This document shows positions 1 through 13,316 of a DNA stretch of 60,000 nucleotides, piece by piece. The position numbers and the translations under genes are program-made. The notes under the pieces are model-generated. The model made no database searches. It had not been told where the DNA came from and saw only the letters and a program-made list of their open reading frames with translations. The first letter of the stretch is position 1. The number at the start of each line of letters is the position of its first letter. This DNA comes from Bolinopsis microptera. Lineage: Eukaryota; Ctenophora; Tentaculata; Lobata; Bolinopsidae. Location: contig NC_087076.1 of the NCBI RefSeq assembly GCF_026151205.1, positions 3,869,902-3,929,901 on the forward strand. The letters run 5' to 3'.

Positions 1-740
1 GTTTACGGGGAAAGCTTAGACGTGCACTATTAAATAATCAACATAGCCACGCCCTGCTTGATTGGACCATAAAAGATTTTGACTGCAACAATATTGTCTT
101 CCAAATATCACTACTTGCTGGCCACACACATCTGTATGAAATTCCCCTAGTCTAGTGTTTTCCAAGTCTTGTCCTGTGAGTAAAGTATGCGTGAGAAAGG
201 TATTAATAAAATGTATATTTTTGAATTTTTAAGATTTAATTTGAGAATGAAGTATACAGAAATTTTTAATTAGCACTGTATAGTTTAAGATAATTATAGC
301 TAATATTATAACCATTGATACAAAGGCCATAATTTTTCACCAGCTCTCCAATATCCATCTTGAAGTTTCATTTTATATCATCAAACTACACAATATAAAC
401 TTAAGCATACTTTATAGTGTAGACTTTCTGTCACAACAAGACTACAACCCATAGTAAAAATATAAACAGAACCCCTAATGTCTGCTAACAATTTTCTTTT
501 GATCCTAATATGAGCCTTTTCTCTAAAAACTCAACTGAACTAGCGTTTTGGTGTGTGCAAAAGCTTTCAGGCACGCACATTCCTTGCCCCATTAGTTTCA
601 AAATCAAACTAACAGTCAAGGACAAAAAATCATACACCAAATGAGCATTATATTTTTATAAACTGTTTTACATCATTTTAATCTGTAAAATTTGCTATAA
701 ATAAAATTTCTTGTTTCATTGAAACTTTCTTGTTTCATTG
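1..740 (+). mobile_element. LINE family B, 3' UTR copy 1 (truncated by window edge)
   Basis: The segment is closely similar to 48212-49740 (after removing a nested element) and to 51540-52267. At 51540-52267 it follows a reverse transcriptase C-terminal region, so it is read as a LINE 3' UTR. All three copies end in two tandem repeats of about 17 bp built on TTTCTTGTTTCATTG, the kind of short terminal repeat seen at CR1-type LINE 3' ends. This copy lacks the TA-target insertion found at 48405, and its AGTAAAGTATGCGTGAG (about 179-195) is the empty site. No gene is seen in 741-1005. Confidence 0.75.
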
Positions 741-1005
741 GATACAGTCGTACTCAATTTACAACCTGGTTATCCTAGTTATATGTAGTTATTAGTGTAA
801 TAGTAAAGTACATATCAAAATTGCAGTAACATCTAATCGTATCTCTCTCAGCAAAGAGAATGGACAAACCATCTAAAACACATCATCAACAGCGGATGGA
901 AAAATATCAACAGTTACTGAACGAGACCTACCAGTTGAAATAAAGCTATGAGAAATCGTTTAATCATATTTAACACTGAAAGAACTATTAGATGTTCAAA
1001 CTACA

Positions 1006-1575
1006 CAGGGGGGGGGGGGGCAAAAGTCAGTACCCATTGCATACGTTGGCCTTAATAGCTCAATCACTGAGTGCGCAATTGAAATAATTCTTTCTGATAT
1101 GACTTACTACTATCACTGGTTCGAGGAATTTGTCAAATCGAAAAAAATTTGTGTTCATTTTTTTCAAATGAAGGTTCATTTTCGCATTTATTTGATAGTT
1201 TGGATAGTCGGATCGAGCCAAATTTTATTGAATGGTATTTGGTCATTTAAATTACGTTTGTTCTAAAAAAATGAGAGTTCTAGCTTCTAAGATGACCGAG
1301 ATATGAAGCATAACGAGTTTGTTCATTATGTGTGATCAGGTGATTGGGTTGAGGCTAGATCTGCATTATGGGAATCGTGCAGAGAGCTCAATTACGTTGT
1401 CGTGATTGGGTAATCATTGAGTACCCAATCAATTTTGCTAATGAGATAAACAAATTGCTTGATAACTTCGTCAATTTAAATCCGTTTTGCATGATTATAT
1501 TCTGGATTAAATGACCTATTGCAATATGCTTCAACGGAGTCTCTAACATGTTCACAAACACAATGTTGTGCTTTG
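1006..1575. mobile_element. Mariner-like non-autonomous element, right end lost, TIR replaced by poly(G)
   Basis: From CAAAAGTCAG (1021) onward this matches the TA-target element at 48405-49171 for about 480 bp. The left terminal repeat of the intact copy reads CAGGGTGGGCCAAAAGTC. Here the GGGTGGGCC part is a run of 13 G at 1008-1020, still preceded by CA and followed by CAAAAGTCAG. The right end is missing, and the sequence passes into another repeat at about 1578. No transposase is present. Confidence 0.65.
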
Positions 1576-1577
1576 TA

Positions 1578-1722
1578 GCAATTAACTGTGTGTTGATACT
1601 GTGCGGCTGAGGCGTCCAAACGAGGATTGGACTCCTCACAGCATGATTTCACGAAGATCATGTGTGCGCTTACATGATGTATGAGTTACAATCGAACATT
1701 TGAGTAAAATAACAAGCTTTAG
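1578..1722. repeat. Dispersed repeat shared with 49744-49884
   Basis: The block starts at ATTAACTGTGTGTTGATACT and ends near GAGTAAAATAACAAG. A near-identical block follows the LINE 3' end at 49744. Its nature is unknown; at the second site it lies just upstream of an RRM-type LINE ORF1, so it could be LINE 5' UTR. From 1723 to 3249 no gene is visible. The region is AT-rich, with imperfect short TCGAACTTGAGT-like repeats around 2690-2845. Confidence 0.6.
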
Positions 1723-3249
1723 AGAGAGAGAAACAAATTTGAATTTTGATCTTTATTACAGATTAAACATATCATATATAACCATAAAGCCGCGCGTCGG
1801 CTGATTGCCTCAAACTTGGATTGGTAGTAATTTCAGTTTACAGAAGCTGAAGGACGGCAGCTCAAAAGCCCCAGTGAACCATCGGAAAGATCAAGGACTC
1901 GAGTGCCAATAGTGGCTTTTTCGAATCCATTTTCGCCGATTTGCTGTGGCCCAGATGAGCCGCGCCCTGCTGCTTAACGGCACACATGATGGTTTTTGTT
2001 TAAATACTTATTTAAATTTAAGCGATAATTCATTTTATTTGGTGGTTTACAGTTTTTGAATCATGTTCATCATTTATTTTTCGTTCAGTTATCACGTGTT
2101 TACAATTCAGTCATACCATGCATAGTCAACATTGTTGAGGCAACCAGCTTCCACAGTTCAATAATTGGAGACCGAAAATATAAATTGATCGAAATTTACA
2201 ATTCATCGTTATCAAATATAGTCAATAATATTCTTGATTCCATTTAGTACATAATAAGTTGGTTTTATTTTGATACATGTTTCGTATCCAAATATCAGAG
2301 ATATTATGGATACACCATGAAGGAACACCTCTGCGCGGCGTAAGTAAATTTACAAGTTCGCGCGAAAAATTGTCTTATTTTCCTGGCGCTTTGTTCTCGC
2401 GCCGGGAGTGAATCACTAATTAGCTAACTACTTAACTAGCATAAACTACAATCTAGATCTACAATACGAAGTAAGAGTTACCACGTTACTCTTTTATTTC
2501 TCCGTTAAGCCTACAATTCTAATAACTAACAATGGAGTATGAGGTCAATTAAATGTCCATAGATATGGATTATAGAAATTATATTAAACACATAATTGAA
2601 CAGCATGAGACAAGTGGAAAACAAACAAACGAATAGATTTCAAGCTCGTAAAGGATCGTTGCTGGATATTGGAGATTTCAAAAGTGTAGTCCGACAGTCA
2701 AAGATCTCTTGTCTAACTTTAGTGCGTATCGAACTTGAGTCCAGATAGAGCACTTTAGTTCGACAGAGTCGAACCTCAGGGTTTGTCGAACTACAGTAAG
2801 TGACGAACTAGAGTGCGTGTCGAACTTGAGTACGTGTACCGAATTTACCATGGTAAAAACATCTTCACACCGTAAAATGGGCAAAAGCTACAATAACGGT
2901 TCCTCCGACATTGTTTACAGCGGGCAATATCCTTTATTTCATTCAATTCTTCTGAAGTGTTCATGACCAAATTACGGTCTTTAGGATCGTCCATTAATAA
3001 TTTAAGGAGGCTTTTGCCGGGACAACCTATACACCCTTTTAATTTTGACAGGGCAGCTCAGAAGTAGATGGTTCTAAAACAAAACATAAATAAATCTAAT
3101 CCCTTTAAAATAAATATGCTACCATCTAGCTTACTCATAGAACACAACTCGGAATGAGCTTTTATACTTCATATTCAAATCAAGCGGTAAGTAAATATTG
3201 ATAATATAACTAACTCTACTGCATTATAATCCACCTTGCGTGGCTGAGA

Positions 3250-3560
3250 GGATCAATTCGTTCTCTCGACAGTTCAGGACTCAGAACCCCTTTTTTTTAA
3301 TGGCAGGTCTATCCTGTGAAGGCACCAAATAAATCTTTGCAATTCCCATCCAAAATTCTTCTCTAAGAGGGCTATAATCCCATTGTGACGTCCGGTGTTG
3401 ACGTTAGTGGCGTAACAGCCACAAGATCTTAGTGGCGAGTTGTCGAATGTCGATCCTAAGCTCATCACAATGCTGCATCTTTTCTCCCGTCAAGGTAGAG
3501 CGACTCCACTTTCAGATTTCGAAGGTCTTCTAACTCATTCTCTTTAGATCGCTGCACTAT
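3250..3560 (-). pseudogene. Decayed fragment of an uncharacterised transposon-like protein
   Basis: On the minus strand, pieces in different frames read DGRKDAA, then TNVNTGRHNGIIALLEKNFG and FIWCLHRIDLPL. From memory this matches a conserved block (DGRKD...CDGTNVNTG...LLE...ICLLH.NELPL) in uncharacterised, probably mobile, proteins of cnidarians and arthropods. I cannot name the family. Stops and frameshifts separate the pieces, so this is a fossil. It may belong with the hAT fossil just upstream or be independent. Confidence 0.45.
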
Positions 3561-3863
3561 CTTTGGATTTCTTCAGTCTCCTGAAATATATTATGTCACA
3601 ATAGATCATTAGATGATACGTAAAGATACTGTACAGGCAATCCATGATTGTTGATTTGTTTGCATACCCAAAAATATTTCTTTTATATTAATAGCTTATA
3701 AAAACCCCAACATTAGGATGTATTTGAAAAGTAACTTAAAACGACATGCAGAGCGACCAATAACGCCTGAATCAATGCTTGGTAGCACAAACCGGAGGTT
3801 AAAAATGAATATTTGACCACATGGTGACATGGTTGTTGCATGGGTCACTTGCAAGTTCATATA

Positions 3864-6013
3864 TCACATACTTGGTTTTACATTTCGGAAAGCAGCGTGG
3901 GTTTCAGAGTTCCGACTCCACTTGAGGATATGCTCCTGATAGCGTAATCCAGTTTCTTTATATTTGGGATAATCTCCGAAACAGAAACCATATCCCCCTC
4001 CGCCGCTTTTGTGGTGATGTAGAATGGCTTCAGTACCGCAATAGCTTTGGTCAGAAGATCCCAATCGTGAGGAGTCATCTGCAAAATTCAGTTGATCAAT
4101 ACTTAGCCTGTACATTGAGAAGTGAGCTAGGAATTAGGAAGTCCAGCGGACAAGAATTTGTTCCAGTTACATTCCAGGGACATTGATTCTCTAAACTTGA
4201 TGTTAACTAGTGCTACTCAGAAAATGAGAGATGAGTCAAAAGAGCTGCATGTAAACTGACCTGTTGAGATGCAGACAACGATAACTCTGCATTTTGAGCG
4301 GTGATTGTTATTGCAGATTTGTATTTTGAAAGGCCTGGAACATCATGTAATAACTGTTCCATCTCGTGTCCACTGCAACTGGTCTGATAAGAGTTGCCTC
4401 TACTGCTTGATTTTCATTCAGTAGACGTTTAACTGCATGTGCGGGATAGTTTAACATATGATAGTTAAGAAATGATAAACGCAAGTCGTAACAATGATAG
4501 TTTTGCCAAGATTATGTCACTCAACGAACATGTACCTACGGCAACATTTTAATCAAACGTTATTAATGTGTACATTTCAGTAAGAAAATATTTTGAATCA
4601 GCCGTTATTATCAGATTAAGTATGTGACAATGAAATCATCAAACAGAAAACCTAAGGTAAATGTAGTGATTCTCACCTGCAGGGGTTCTAAACTCCTTGA
4701 TAAGACTCTTGATCTTTTTGATAAGCCGGTTAACTCCACTTTGAGAAAAACAGAATTCTTTACGATGAGATTCAGTAGATGGAGAAAACAGGATCCAGGC
4801 GGACAAACCCTTTTTCATGTTCGAAGCAGTGTAGCTGATAACGCAGTGAAGTTTCTCTTCGGACAGACCCCATGCCTGCAGTACAAATGACACATTGTTT
4901 TTTAACGAGTCACGTAATAATTTGTAATTAGAAACTATGTGGGCAGCTAACGGTTAATATTTTCTACTATCAAAAAGCTAAGCGCACTCTGATGAACTCG
5001 AAATGAGCATGTATTTCGAATTTCACAATCTATATGGCATTGGCAGTCCTGAGTTCTGAGTTTGAACTTTGATCATGGGGTTAGAAATGACACAAATTAG
5101 ATATATATATGAGCTAAATTATTCAGATTTAACGATAGAACTTACCGGTATGTGCTCGGTTATAGGGAAGACATCTCAGTACAATAACTTTTCTTCGAAG
5201 TTTGTAGTTACGAAGTGTATTATGACCCCCAAATAGGAATCAAGCGCTTTTGGCAACCAAACATCACAGCTCAGACTGTAATCAGCTCCTTTCAGTCAAT
5301 AAATTTCTTCAGTTTAAACTGTACTCTATTATATAATTCAGGAAACAGTTTTGTGCGCACCACCTTCTCTGAGGGTATGTCAAACTTCTTGTTCAAACCT
5401 GAATGAGCCGGAAGTCAGATGATCTTAATTTATCTGTAAATGATTATCCAACAAATTATTGTCAATCTGCTGCTAATTTACTTAATAGCAATCAATTTTA
5501 TCATCACAAAGAACTCAATTGGAATTGTAATCTGGAGTCATCACAGCTCGAGCCTAGAAAAGTTGTTTTGTTATTGAGCTAAGTTATTAAAAACGTCCCA
5601 AATGAATCTTACCGTCAACAAACTGTTGAAAATGTTCATTCTCAACAGTCGTGTAGGGAGCATCTGATCAATAATCCATTTCAGGAGCAACTTTTTAGAT
5701 CTTTTTGACGTTCATCAGTCTAGTAACAGTGGCGCCGCTCCAGACTGCCCCCAGTGTGGGCTGATTAGATGTTGTCAGTTGATACATCGATCTCTGCTCA
5801 GCTTCGACTTCATCAGACTTTTGTCTCTTGAGTCTTGACCCTCTGTGATTCACGTATTGCAGTTGCTTCCTTGTGTTTAGAAGGGTGCTTATGTTTCAAA
5901 TGATCCCATAAAATGGTTACCTGGATAAGCTTTATTTGGTAATTTTGATAGTCATATCGATTGTTCATAGTTGCTGGTTCCTTTCCAGCTAGAGTCCACG
6001 ATTGACTGCACAT
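3864..6013 (-). pseudogene. BED-type hAT transposase pseudogene
   Basis: Read on the minus strand, hAT landmarks occur in the expected order in different frames. A BED-finger-like LWDHLKHKHPSKH lies at about 5875-5910, followed by QPTLGAVWS (about 5740) and YTTVENEHFQQFVDG (about 5610-5660), the usual 'P-VVE--F' block. LNKKFDIPSEKVVRTKLFPE follows at 5340-5400, then WGLSEEKLHCVISYTASNM (about 4870), the 'D-NM' region with its Asp already lost. VNRLIKKIKSLIKEF (about 4700), DTRWNSYYMMFQAF (about 4345-4380) and DWDLLTKAIAVLKPFY (about 4020-4070) complete the series. hAT transposases cut and paste elements flanked by 8-bp duplications. Many frameshifts and stops, and the missing C-terminal dimerisation domain, make it dead. 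I did not locate its terminal inverted repeats. Confidence 0.8.
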
Positions 6014-6430
6014 TAGTGACCGTTATAAAAATATTGTGGCTAAAGGTTGCTAAATCGTTATAAATATAGCTCAAAATTATTTTCTAGAAAACAAAAGTAT
6101 TATACCTGGAAATCCTTGGCCTGGTTTTCCCAGTCTGATAGAAGCCAAGCACTCCAAATATGGACTTCATCCAGGATCTGGCACAGTAAAGAATGTCCAC
6201 ACACCGGAAACATTCCTCTTGGATTGAGACATCCTAGCCTAAGGCATGTGACAAGCACCTGCAGCAAAGCACAGATTAGATTAGATTAAGAATAATGACA
6301 TAAACATCATCACTAGTTTTAAACATTCTTTCTGATTTCCTCATTATCAGAACTGTGAACATTTCACAGCCTTCGTCATTAAAAAACAAACAAATTCTAT
6401 AACTAACATAATTGTCATAATTTATTTAGA

Positions 6431-6571
6431 GAGTTAATACAGAGAATTAATACTGAGTGGGAGAGTAACTACTGAGGGAAATGTAGAATAACACTTCTGA
6501 AGACAGAGAGTTAATACTGAGTGGGAGAATAACTACTGAGAGAAATGTAGAGTTACACTGATGAAGACAGA
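6431..6571. repeat. Tandem duplication, about 64-bp period
   Basis: Two diverged copies of a block containing TACTGAGTGGGAGA start at about 6451 and 6515. A second short direct repeat (24 bp, ATAGTCTATAATGCATATTA core) occupies 6781-6828. No gene is supported between 6014 and 7165, apart from this low-complexity sequence and a 13-bp imperfect hairpin (TTTTAGAG.GTG) near 7092-7146. Confidence 0.7.
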
Positions 6572-7165
6572 GATTTGATACTCTTGCATGTTTATTATCG
6601 GTTTCGCATCAATGAGGCAGAAGGAAGTCACAGACGAAACGTATGCATTCAGCATTGCACAACTTGCAATGCACCTATTATGTTGGTAACCGTTGATGCT
6701 GTCTGCCAATTCATCACAGCAGATGAAAAAGCACTCGAAACAACGACCATGTAGCTCTTTCAAATTCAAGCTGTATAACTATAGTCTATAATGCATATTA
6801 TAATATAGTCTATAATGCATATTATAATATGAATATTATAATATGATCTACTGATGCAGGCGAAGCTAGGTCAGGAACCCAGCAATGTGTACGACGAAAC
6901 CAGAAACAGGTAACAAAAGATCTCTGAATTCTCTGGTCCATTATTCAGTTCTGATGTTTCACACACATACCTAAAATGAAGTTAAAAAGAGAAAATTTGG
7001 AGTTGCTAAAAAATAGCAAAAAAACAAATACATCTAAGTTGAGGTCAAACACAATGAAAAGTTTTCCAATATGAAATTAATAGAAACATCTCCATCGGGA
7101 GTTTTTTAGAGGGTGAGACCTTTTTTAAATAAATTCACTCTCTAAAACAGAATTGCATATAATAC

Positions 7166-10100
7166 TGCATAGACTCCACTCTCCATAGAGTTCACTAGTA
7201 TTTAATATTAGCCTGTACTGGCTCAATAAAATGTGACCTCCAGATCAGTAAAATTAGGGGTGCTGGAAGAGCTGCATAGAGTCCACTAGTATTTAATATT
7301 AGCCTGTACTGGCTCAATAAAATGTGACCTCCAGATCAGTAAAATTAGGGGTGCTGGAAGAGCTGCATAGAGTCCACTAGTATTTAATATTAGCCTGTAC
7401 TGGCTCAATAAAATGTGACCTCCAGATCAGTAAAATTAGGGGTGCTGGAAGAGCTGCATAGAGTCCACTAGTATTTAATATTAGCCTGTACTGGCTCAAT
7501 AAAATGTGACCTCCAGATCAGTAAATTTATGGGTGCTGGAAGAGCTGCATAGAGTCCACTAGTATTTAATATTAGCCTGTACTGGCTCAATAAAATGTGA
7601 CCTCCAGATCAGTAAAATTAGGGGTGCTGGACGAGCTGCATAGAGTCCACTAGTATTTAATATTAGCCTGTACTGGCTCAATAAAATGTGACCTCCAGAT
7701 CAGTAAAATTAGGGGTGCTGGAGAGCTGCATAGAGTCCACTAGTATTTAATATTAGCCTGTACTGGCTCAATAAAATGTGACCTCCAGATCAGTAAAATT
7801 AGGGGTGCTGGGAGAGCTGCATAGAGTCCACTGATATTTAATATTAGCCTGTACTGGCTCAATAAAATGTGACCTCCAGATCAGTAAAATTAGGGGTGCT
7901 GGAAGAGCTGCATAGAGTCCACTAGTATTTAATATTAGCCTGTACTGGCTCAATAAAATGTGACCTCCAGATCAGTAAAATTAGGGGTGCTGGACGAGCT
8001 GCATAGAGTCCACTAGTATTTAATATTAGCCTGTACTGGCTCAATAAAATGTGACCTCCAGATCAGTAAAATTAGGGGTGCTGGACGAGCTGCATAGAGT
8101 CCACTAGTATTTAATATTAGCCTGTACTGGCTCAATAAAATGTGACCTCCAGATCAGTAAATTTAGGGGTGCTGGGAGAGCTGCATAGAGTCCACTAGTA
8201 TTTAATATTAGCCTGTACTGGCTCAATAAAATGTGACCTCCAGATCAGTAAAATTAAGGGTGCTGGAAGAGCTGCATAGAGTCCACTAGTATTTAATATT
8301 AGCCTGTACTGGCTCAATAAAATGTGACCTCCAGATCAGTAAAATTAGGGGTGCTGGAAGAGCTGCATAGAGTCCACTAGTATTTAATATTAGCCTGTAC
8401 TGGCTCAATAAAATGTGACCTCCAGATCAGTAAATTTAGGGGTGCTGGAAGAGCTGCATAGAGTCCACTAGTATTTAATATTAGCCTGTACTGGCCCAAT
8501 AAAATGTGACCTCCAGATCAGTAAAATTAGGGGTGCTGGACGAGCTGCATAGAGTCCACTAGTATTTAATATTAGCCTGTACTGGCTCAATAAAATGTGA
8601 CCTCCAGATCTGTTAAATTAAGGGTGCTGGAAGAGCTGCATAGAGTCCACTAGTATTTAATATATTAGCCTGTACTGGTTCAATAAAATGTGACCTCCAG
8701 ATCAGTAAAATTAGGGGTGCTGGAAGAGCTGCATAGAGTCCACTAGTATTTAATATTAGCCTGTACTGGCTCAATAAAATGTGACCTCCAGATCAGTAAA
8801 TTTAGGGGTGCTGGGAGGGCTGCATAGAGTCCACTAGTATTTAATATTAGCCTGTACTGGCTCAATAAAATGTGACCTCCAGATCAGTAAAATTAGGGGT
8901 GCTGGAAGAGCTGCATAGAGTCCACTAGTATTTAATATTAGCCTGTACTGGCTCAATAAAATGTGACCTCCAGATCAGTAAATTTAGGGGTGCTGGGAGA
9001 GCTGCATAGAGTCCACTAGTATTTAATATTAGCCTGTACTGGCTCAATAAAATGTGACCTCCAGATCAGTAAATTTAGGGGTGCTGGAAGAGCTGCATAG
9101 AGTCCACTAGTATTTAATATTAGCCTGTACTGGCTCAATAAAATGTGACCTCCAGATCAGTAAATTTAGGGGTGCTGGGAGAGCTGCATAGAGTCCACTA
9201 GTATTTAATATTAGCCTGTACTGGCTCAATAAAATGTGACCTCCAGATCAGTAAATTTAGGGGTGCTGGGAGAGCTGCATAGAGTCCACTAGTATTTAAT
9301 ATTAGCCTGTACTGGCTCAATAAAATGTGACCTCCAGATCAGTAAAATTAGGGGTGCTGGAAGAGCTGCATAGAGTCCACTAGTATTTAATATTAGCCTG
9401 TACTGGCTCAATAAAATGTGACCTCCAGATCAGTAAAATTAAGGGTGCTGGAAGAGCTGCATAGAGTCCACTAGTATTTAATATTAGCCTGTACTGGCCC
9501 AATAAAATGTGACCTCCAGATCAGTAAAATTAGGGGTGCTGGAAGAGCTGCATAGAGTCCACTAGTATTTAATATTAGCCTGTACTGGCTCAATAAAATG
9601 TGACCTCCAGATCAGTTAAATTAGGGGTGCTGGAAGAGCTGCATAGAGTCCACTAGTATTTAATATTAGCCTGTACTGGCTCAATAAAATGTGACCTCCA
9701 GATCAGTAAAATTAAGGGTGCTGGAAGAGCTGCATAGAGTCCACTAGTTTTTAATATTAGCCTGTACTGGCTCAATAAAATGTGACCTCCAGATCAGTAA
9801 AATTAGGGGTGCTGGGAGAGCTGCATAGAATCCACTAGTATTTAATATTAGCCTGCCGAGCTGCATAGAGTCCACGAGTATTTAATATTAGCCTGTACTG
9901 GCTCAATAAAATGTGACCTCCAGATCAGTAAAATTAGGGGTGCTGGGAGAGCTGCATAGAGTCCACTAGTATTTAATATTAGCCTGTACTGGCTCAATAA
10001 AATGTGACCTCCAGATCAGTAAAATTAAGGGTGCTGGAAGAGCTGCATAGAGTCCACTAGTATTTAATATTAGCCTGTACTGGCTCAATAAAATGTGACC

Positions 10101-12613
10101 TCCAGATCAGTAAAATTAGGGGTGCTGGGAGAGCTGCATAGAATCCACTAGTATTTAATATTAGCCTGCCGAGCTGCATAGAGTCCACTAGTATTTAATA
10201 TTAGCCTGTACTGGCTCAATAAAATGTGACCTCCAGATCAGTAAAATTAAGGGTGCTGGAAGAGCTGCATAGAGTCCACTAGTATTTAATATTAGCCTGT
10301 ACTGGCTCAATAAAATGTGACCTCCAGATCAGTAAAATTAAGGGTTCTGGAAGAGCTGCATAGAGTCCACTAGTATTTAATATTAGCCTGTACTGGCTCA
10401 ATAAAATGTGACCTCCAGATCAGTAAAATTAAGGGTGCTGGAAGAGCTGCATAGAGTCCACTAGTATTTAATATTAGCCTGTACTGGCTCAATAAAATGT
10501 GACCTCCAGATCAGTAAAATTAAGGGTGCTGGAAGAGCTGCATAGAGTCCACTAGTATTTAATATTAGCCTGTACTGGCTCAATAAAATGTGACCTCCAG
10601 ATCAGTAAAATTAAGGGTGCTGGAAGAGCTGCATAGAGTCCACTAGTATTTAATATTAGCCTGTACTGGCTCAATAAAATGTGACCTCCAGATCAGTAAA
10701 ATTAAGGGTGCTGGAAGAGCTGCATAGAGTCCACTAGTTTTTAATATTAGCCTGTACTGGCTCAATAAAATGTGACCTCCAGATCAGTAAAATTAAGGGT
10801 GCTGGAAGAGCTGCATAGAGTCCACTAGTTTTTAATATTAGCCTGTACTGGCTCAATAAAATGTGACCTCCAGATCAGTAAAATTAAGGGTTCTGGAAGA
10901 GCTGCATAGAGTCCACTAGTATTTAATATTAGCCTGTACTGGCTCAATAAAATGTGACCTCCAGATCAGTAAAATTAAGGGTGCTGGAAGAGCTGCATAG
11001 AGTCCACTAGTATTTAATATTAGCCTGTACTGGCTCAATAAAATGTGACCTCCAGATCAGTAAAATTAAGGGTTCTGGAAGAGCTGCATTGAGTCCACTA
11101 GTATTTAATATTAGCCTGTACTGGCTCAATAAAATGTGACCTCCAGATCAGTAAAATTAAGGGTTCTGGAAGAGCTGCATAGAGTCCACTAGTATTTAAT
11201 ATTAGCCTGTACTGGCTCAATAAAATGTGACCTCCAGATCAGTAAAATTAAGGGTGCTGGAAGAGCTGCATAGAGTCCACTAGTATTTAATATTAGCCTG
11301 TACTGGCTCAATAAAATGTGACCTCCAGATCAGTAAAATTAAGGGTGCTGGAAGAGCTGCATAGAGTCCACTAGTATTTAATATTAGCCTGTACTGGCTC
11401 AATAAAATGTGACCTCCAGATCAGTAAAATTAGGGGTGCTGGAAGAGCTGCATAGAGTCCACTAGTATTTAATATTAGCCTGCCGAGCTGCATAGAGTTC
11501 ACTAGTATTTAATATTAGCCTGTACTGGCTCAATAAAATGTGACCTCCAGATCAGTAAAATTAAGGGTGCTGGAAGAGCTGCATAGAGTCCACTAGTATT
11601 TAATATTAGCCTGTACTGGCTCAATAAAATGTGACCTCCAGATCAGTAAAATTAGGGGTGCTGGAAGAGCTGCATAGAGTCCACTAGTATTTAATATTAG
11701 CCTGTACTGGCTCAATAAAATGTGACCTCCAGATCAGTAAAATTAGGGGTGCTGGGAGGGCTGCATAGAGTCCACTAGTATTTAATATTAGCCTGTACTG
11801 GCTCAATAAAATGTGACCTCCAGATCAGTAAAATTAGGGGTGCTGGAAGAGCTGCATAGAGTCCACTAGTATTTAATATTAGCCTGTACTGGCTCAATAA
11901 AATGTGACCTCCAGATCAGTAAATTTAGGGGTGCTGGGAGGGCTGCATAGAGTCCACTAGTATTTAATATTAGCCTGTACTGGCTCAATAAAATGTGACC
12001 TCCAGATCAGTAAAATTAGGGGTGCTGGACGAGCTGCATAGAGTCCACTAGTATTTAATATTAGCCTGTACTGGCTCAATAAAATGTGACCTCCAGATCA
12101 GTAAATTTAGGGGTGCTGGGAGGGCTGCATAGAGTCCACTAGTATTTAATATTAGCCTGTACTGGCTCAATAAAATGTGACCTCCAGATCAGTAAAATTA
12201 GGGGTGCTGGAAGAGCTGCATAGAGTCCACTAGTATTTAATATTAGCCTGTACTGGCTCAATAAAATGTGACCTCCAGATCAGTAAATTTAGGGGTGCTG
12301 GGAGAGCTGCATAGAGTCCACTAGTATTTAATATTAGCCTGTACTGGCTCAATAAAATGTGACCTCCAGATCAGTAAAATTAAGGGTGCTGGAAGAGCTG
12401 CATAGAGTCCACTAGTATTTAATATTAGCCTGTACTGGCTCAATAAAATGTGACCTCCAGATCAGTAAAATTAAGGGTGCTGGAAGAGCTGCATAGAGTC
12501 CACTAGTATTTAATATTAGCCTGTACTGGCTCAATAAAATGTGACCTCCAGATCAGTAAAATTAGGGGTGCTGGAAGAGCTGCATAGAGTCCACTAGTAT
12601 TTAATATTAGCCC
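7166..12613. repeat. 91-bp satellite array, about 57 full units
   Basis: A monomer of 91 bp, starting for example at GCATAGAGTCCACTAGTATT, repeats head to tail. Starts at 7274 and 7365 fix the period. From the unit at 7274 to the one at 12582 there are 5308 bp, which fits 57 full units, three 40-bp deleted units (starting 9823, 10136, 11450) and one net base of indel. Variation is concentrated in one patch (AATTAGGGG, AATTAAGGG or AATTTAGGGG; then GGAAGAG, GGGAGAG, GGGAGGG or GGACGAG). The AAGGG type dominates about 10220-11350, showing local homogenisation. Each monomer carries AATAAA in TCAATAAAATG. Since 91 is not divisible by 3 the array is not coding. Confidence 0.97.
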
Positions 12614-12651
12614 CCAAAAAGCGGTCCCGATCGAGCCTTGGCTTTAACGAG

Positions 12652-12846
12652 ATGGAAGCAACCAGAGAGATGGTTAGATGTATAAATTTTGGGATTGAAG
12701 TGGTTTGCAATAGCCAGAGAGATGTTAAACAAATTGAACAACAGGTTGTACAAAAAAGCATGCGTAAAGAGTTATCGCTATCGAGTGATAAAAAAGGACA
12801 AAGGAGAAAGCATAGATATGATCTTATGCAGCTAGACGCCAGCTAG
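12652..12846 (+). other. Unrecognised 64-codon ORF next to the satellite
   Basis: An ATG-initiated ORF directly after the array encodes a charged, Lys/Arg/Gln-rich peptide ending in a run containing KKGQRRKHRYDL. I recognise no domain. No introns, polyadenylation signal or paralogue in the window support it, so it may be chance. From 12847 to 13930 I see no gene; that stretch holds the GC-rich hairpins described separately and an A-rich tract at 13588-13645. Confidence 0.15.
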
Positions 12847-13200
12847 CTCATCGCGGTGTCACATGACTTTAATACCACGATATCATTGGTCATCTATATA
12901 TCCAATGCGAAATATAAATATAGCGCGTTTTTCATGAATTAGTAGCGCCGTACAAAAATTAAGCAGTTTGGAACAAAATTACAAGTTTTCAGTTTACAGA
13001 AATATTGAAACATTTCAATTTTTGTTTGCATGAAGGTTCTAATGACTTAATATAGTCGTTTAGATAATAAAAATACTACAAAGATACCAAGTAAACTCAC
13101 AAATATTGCAACTTGGTTAAAAACAATGCATTTAACTGTTTTGGTGGCGCGCGCGCGCGATCTCAGTCAATTACTCCCATATTTGGTCAAATAGGATAAT

Positions 13201-13316
13201 AGGGACGCAGAATATGCGTCCCTCTAAAAAGTCCGATTCCCTTTATGGTATGCCCCTTTTTCCGCCTTCGGCGGCGCGCGCTTCGCGCGCGAAAAGTGGC
13301 ATGCAACGTATGTCAA
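13201..13316. other. Cluster of GC-rich hairpins
   Basis: Three consecutive inverted repeats stand out in AT-rich DNA: AGGGACGCA/TGCGTCCCT (13201-13223), CCGCC-TTC-GGCGG (13262-13274) and GCGCGCG-CTT-CGCGCGC (13275-13291). CATGCAACGTATG follows at about 13300. A (CG)n tract lies at 13147-13159. A comparable arrangement with GCCGCGCAC-TTC-GTGCGCGGC and CATACAACGTATG occurs at 18218-18258. Confidence 0.6.

Noticed and set aside
7166-12613. CRISPR-like array or coding repeat
   Set aside because: The units are directly adjacent with no unique spacers, the period is 91 (frame not kept), and the setting is eukaryotic; it is a satellite.
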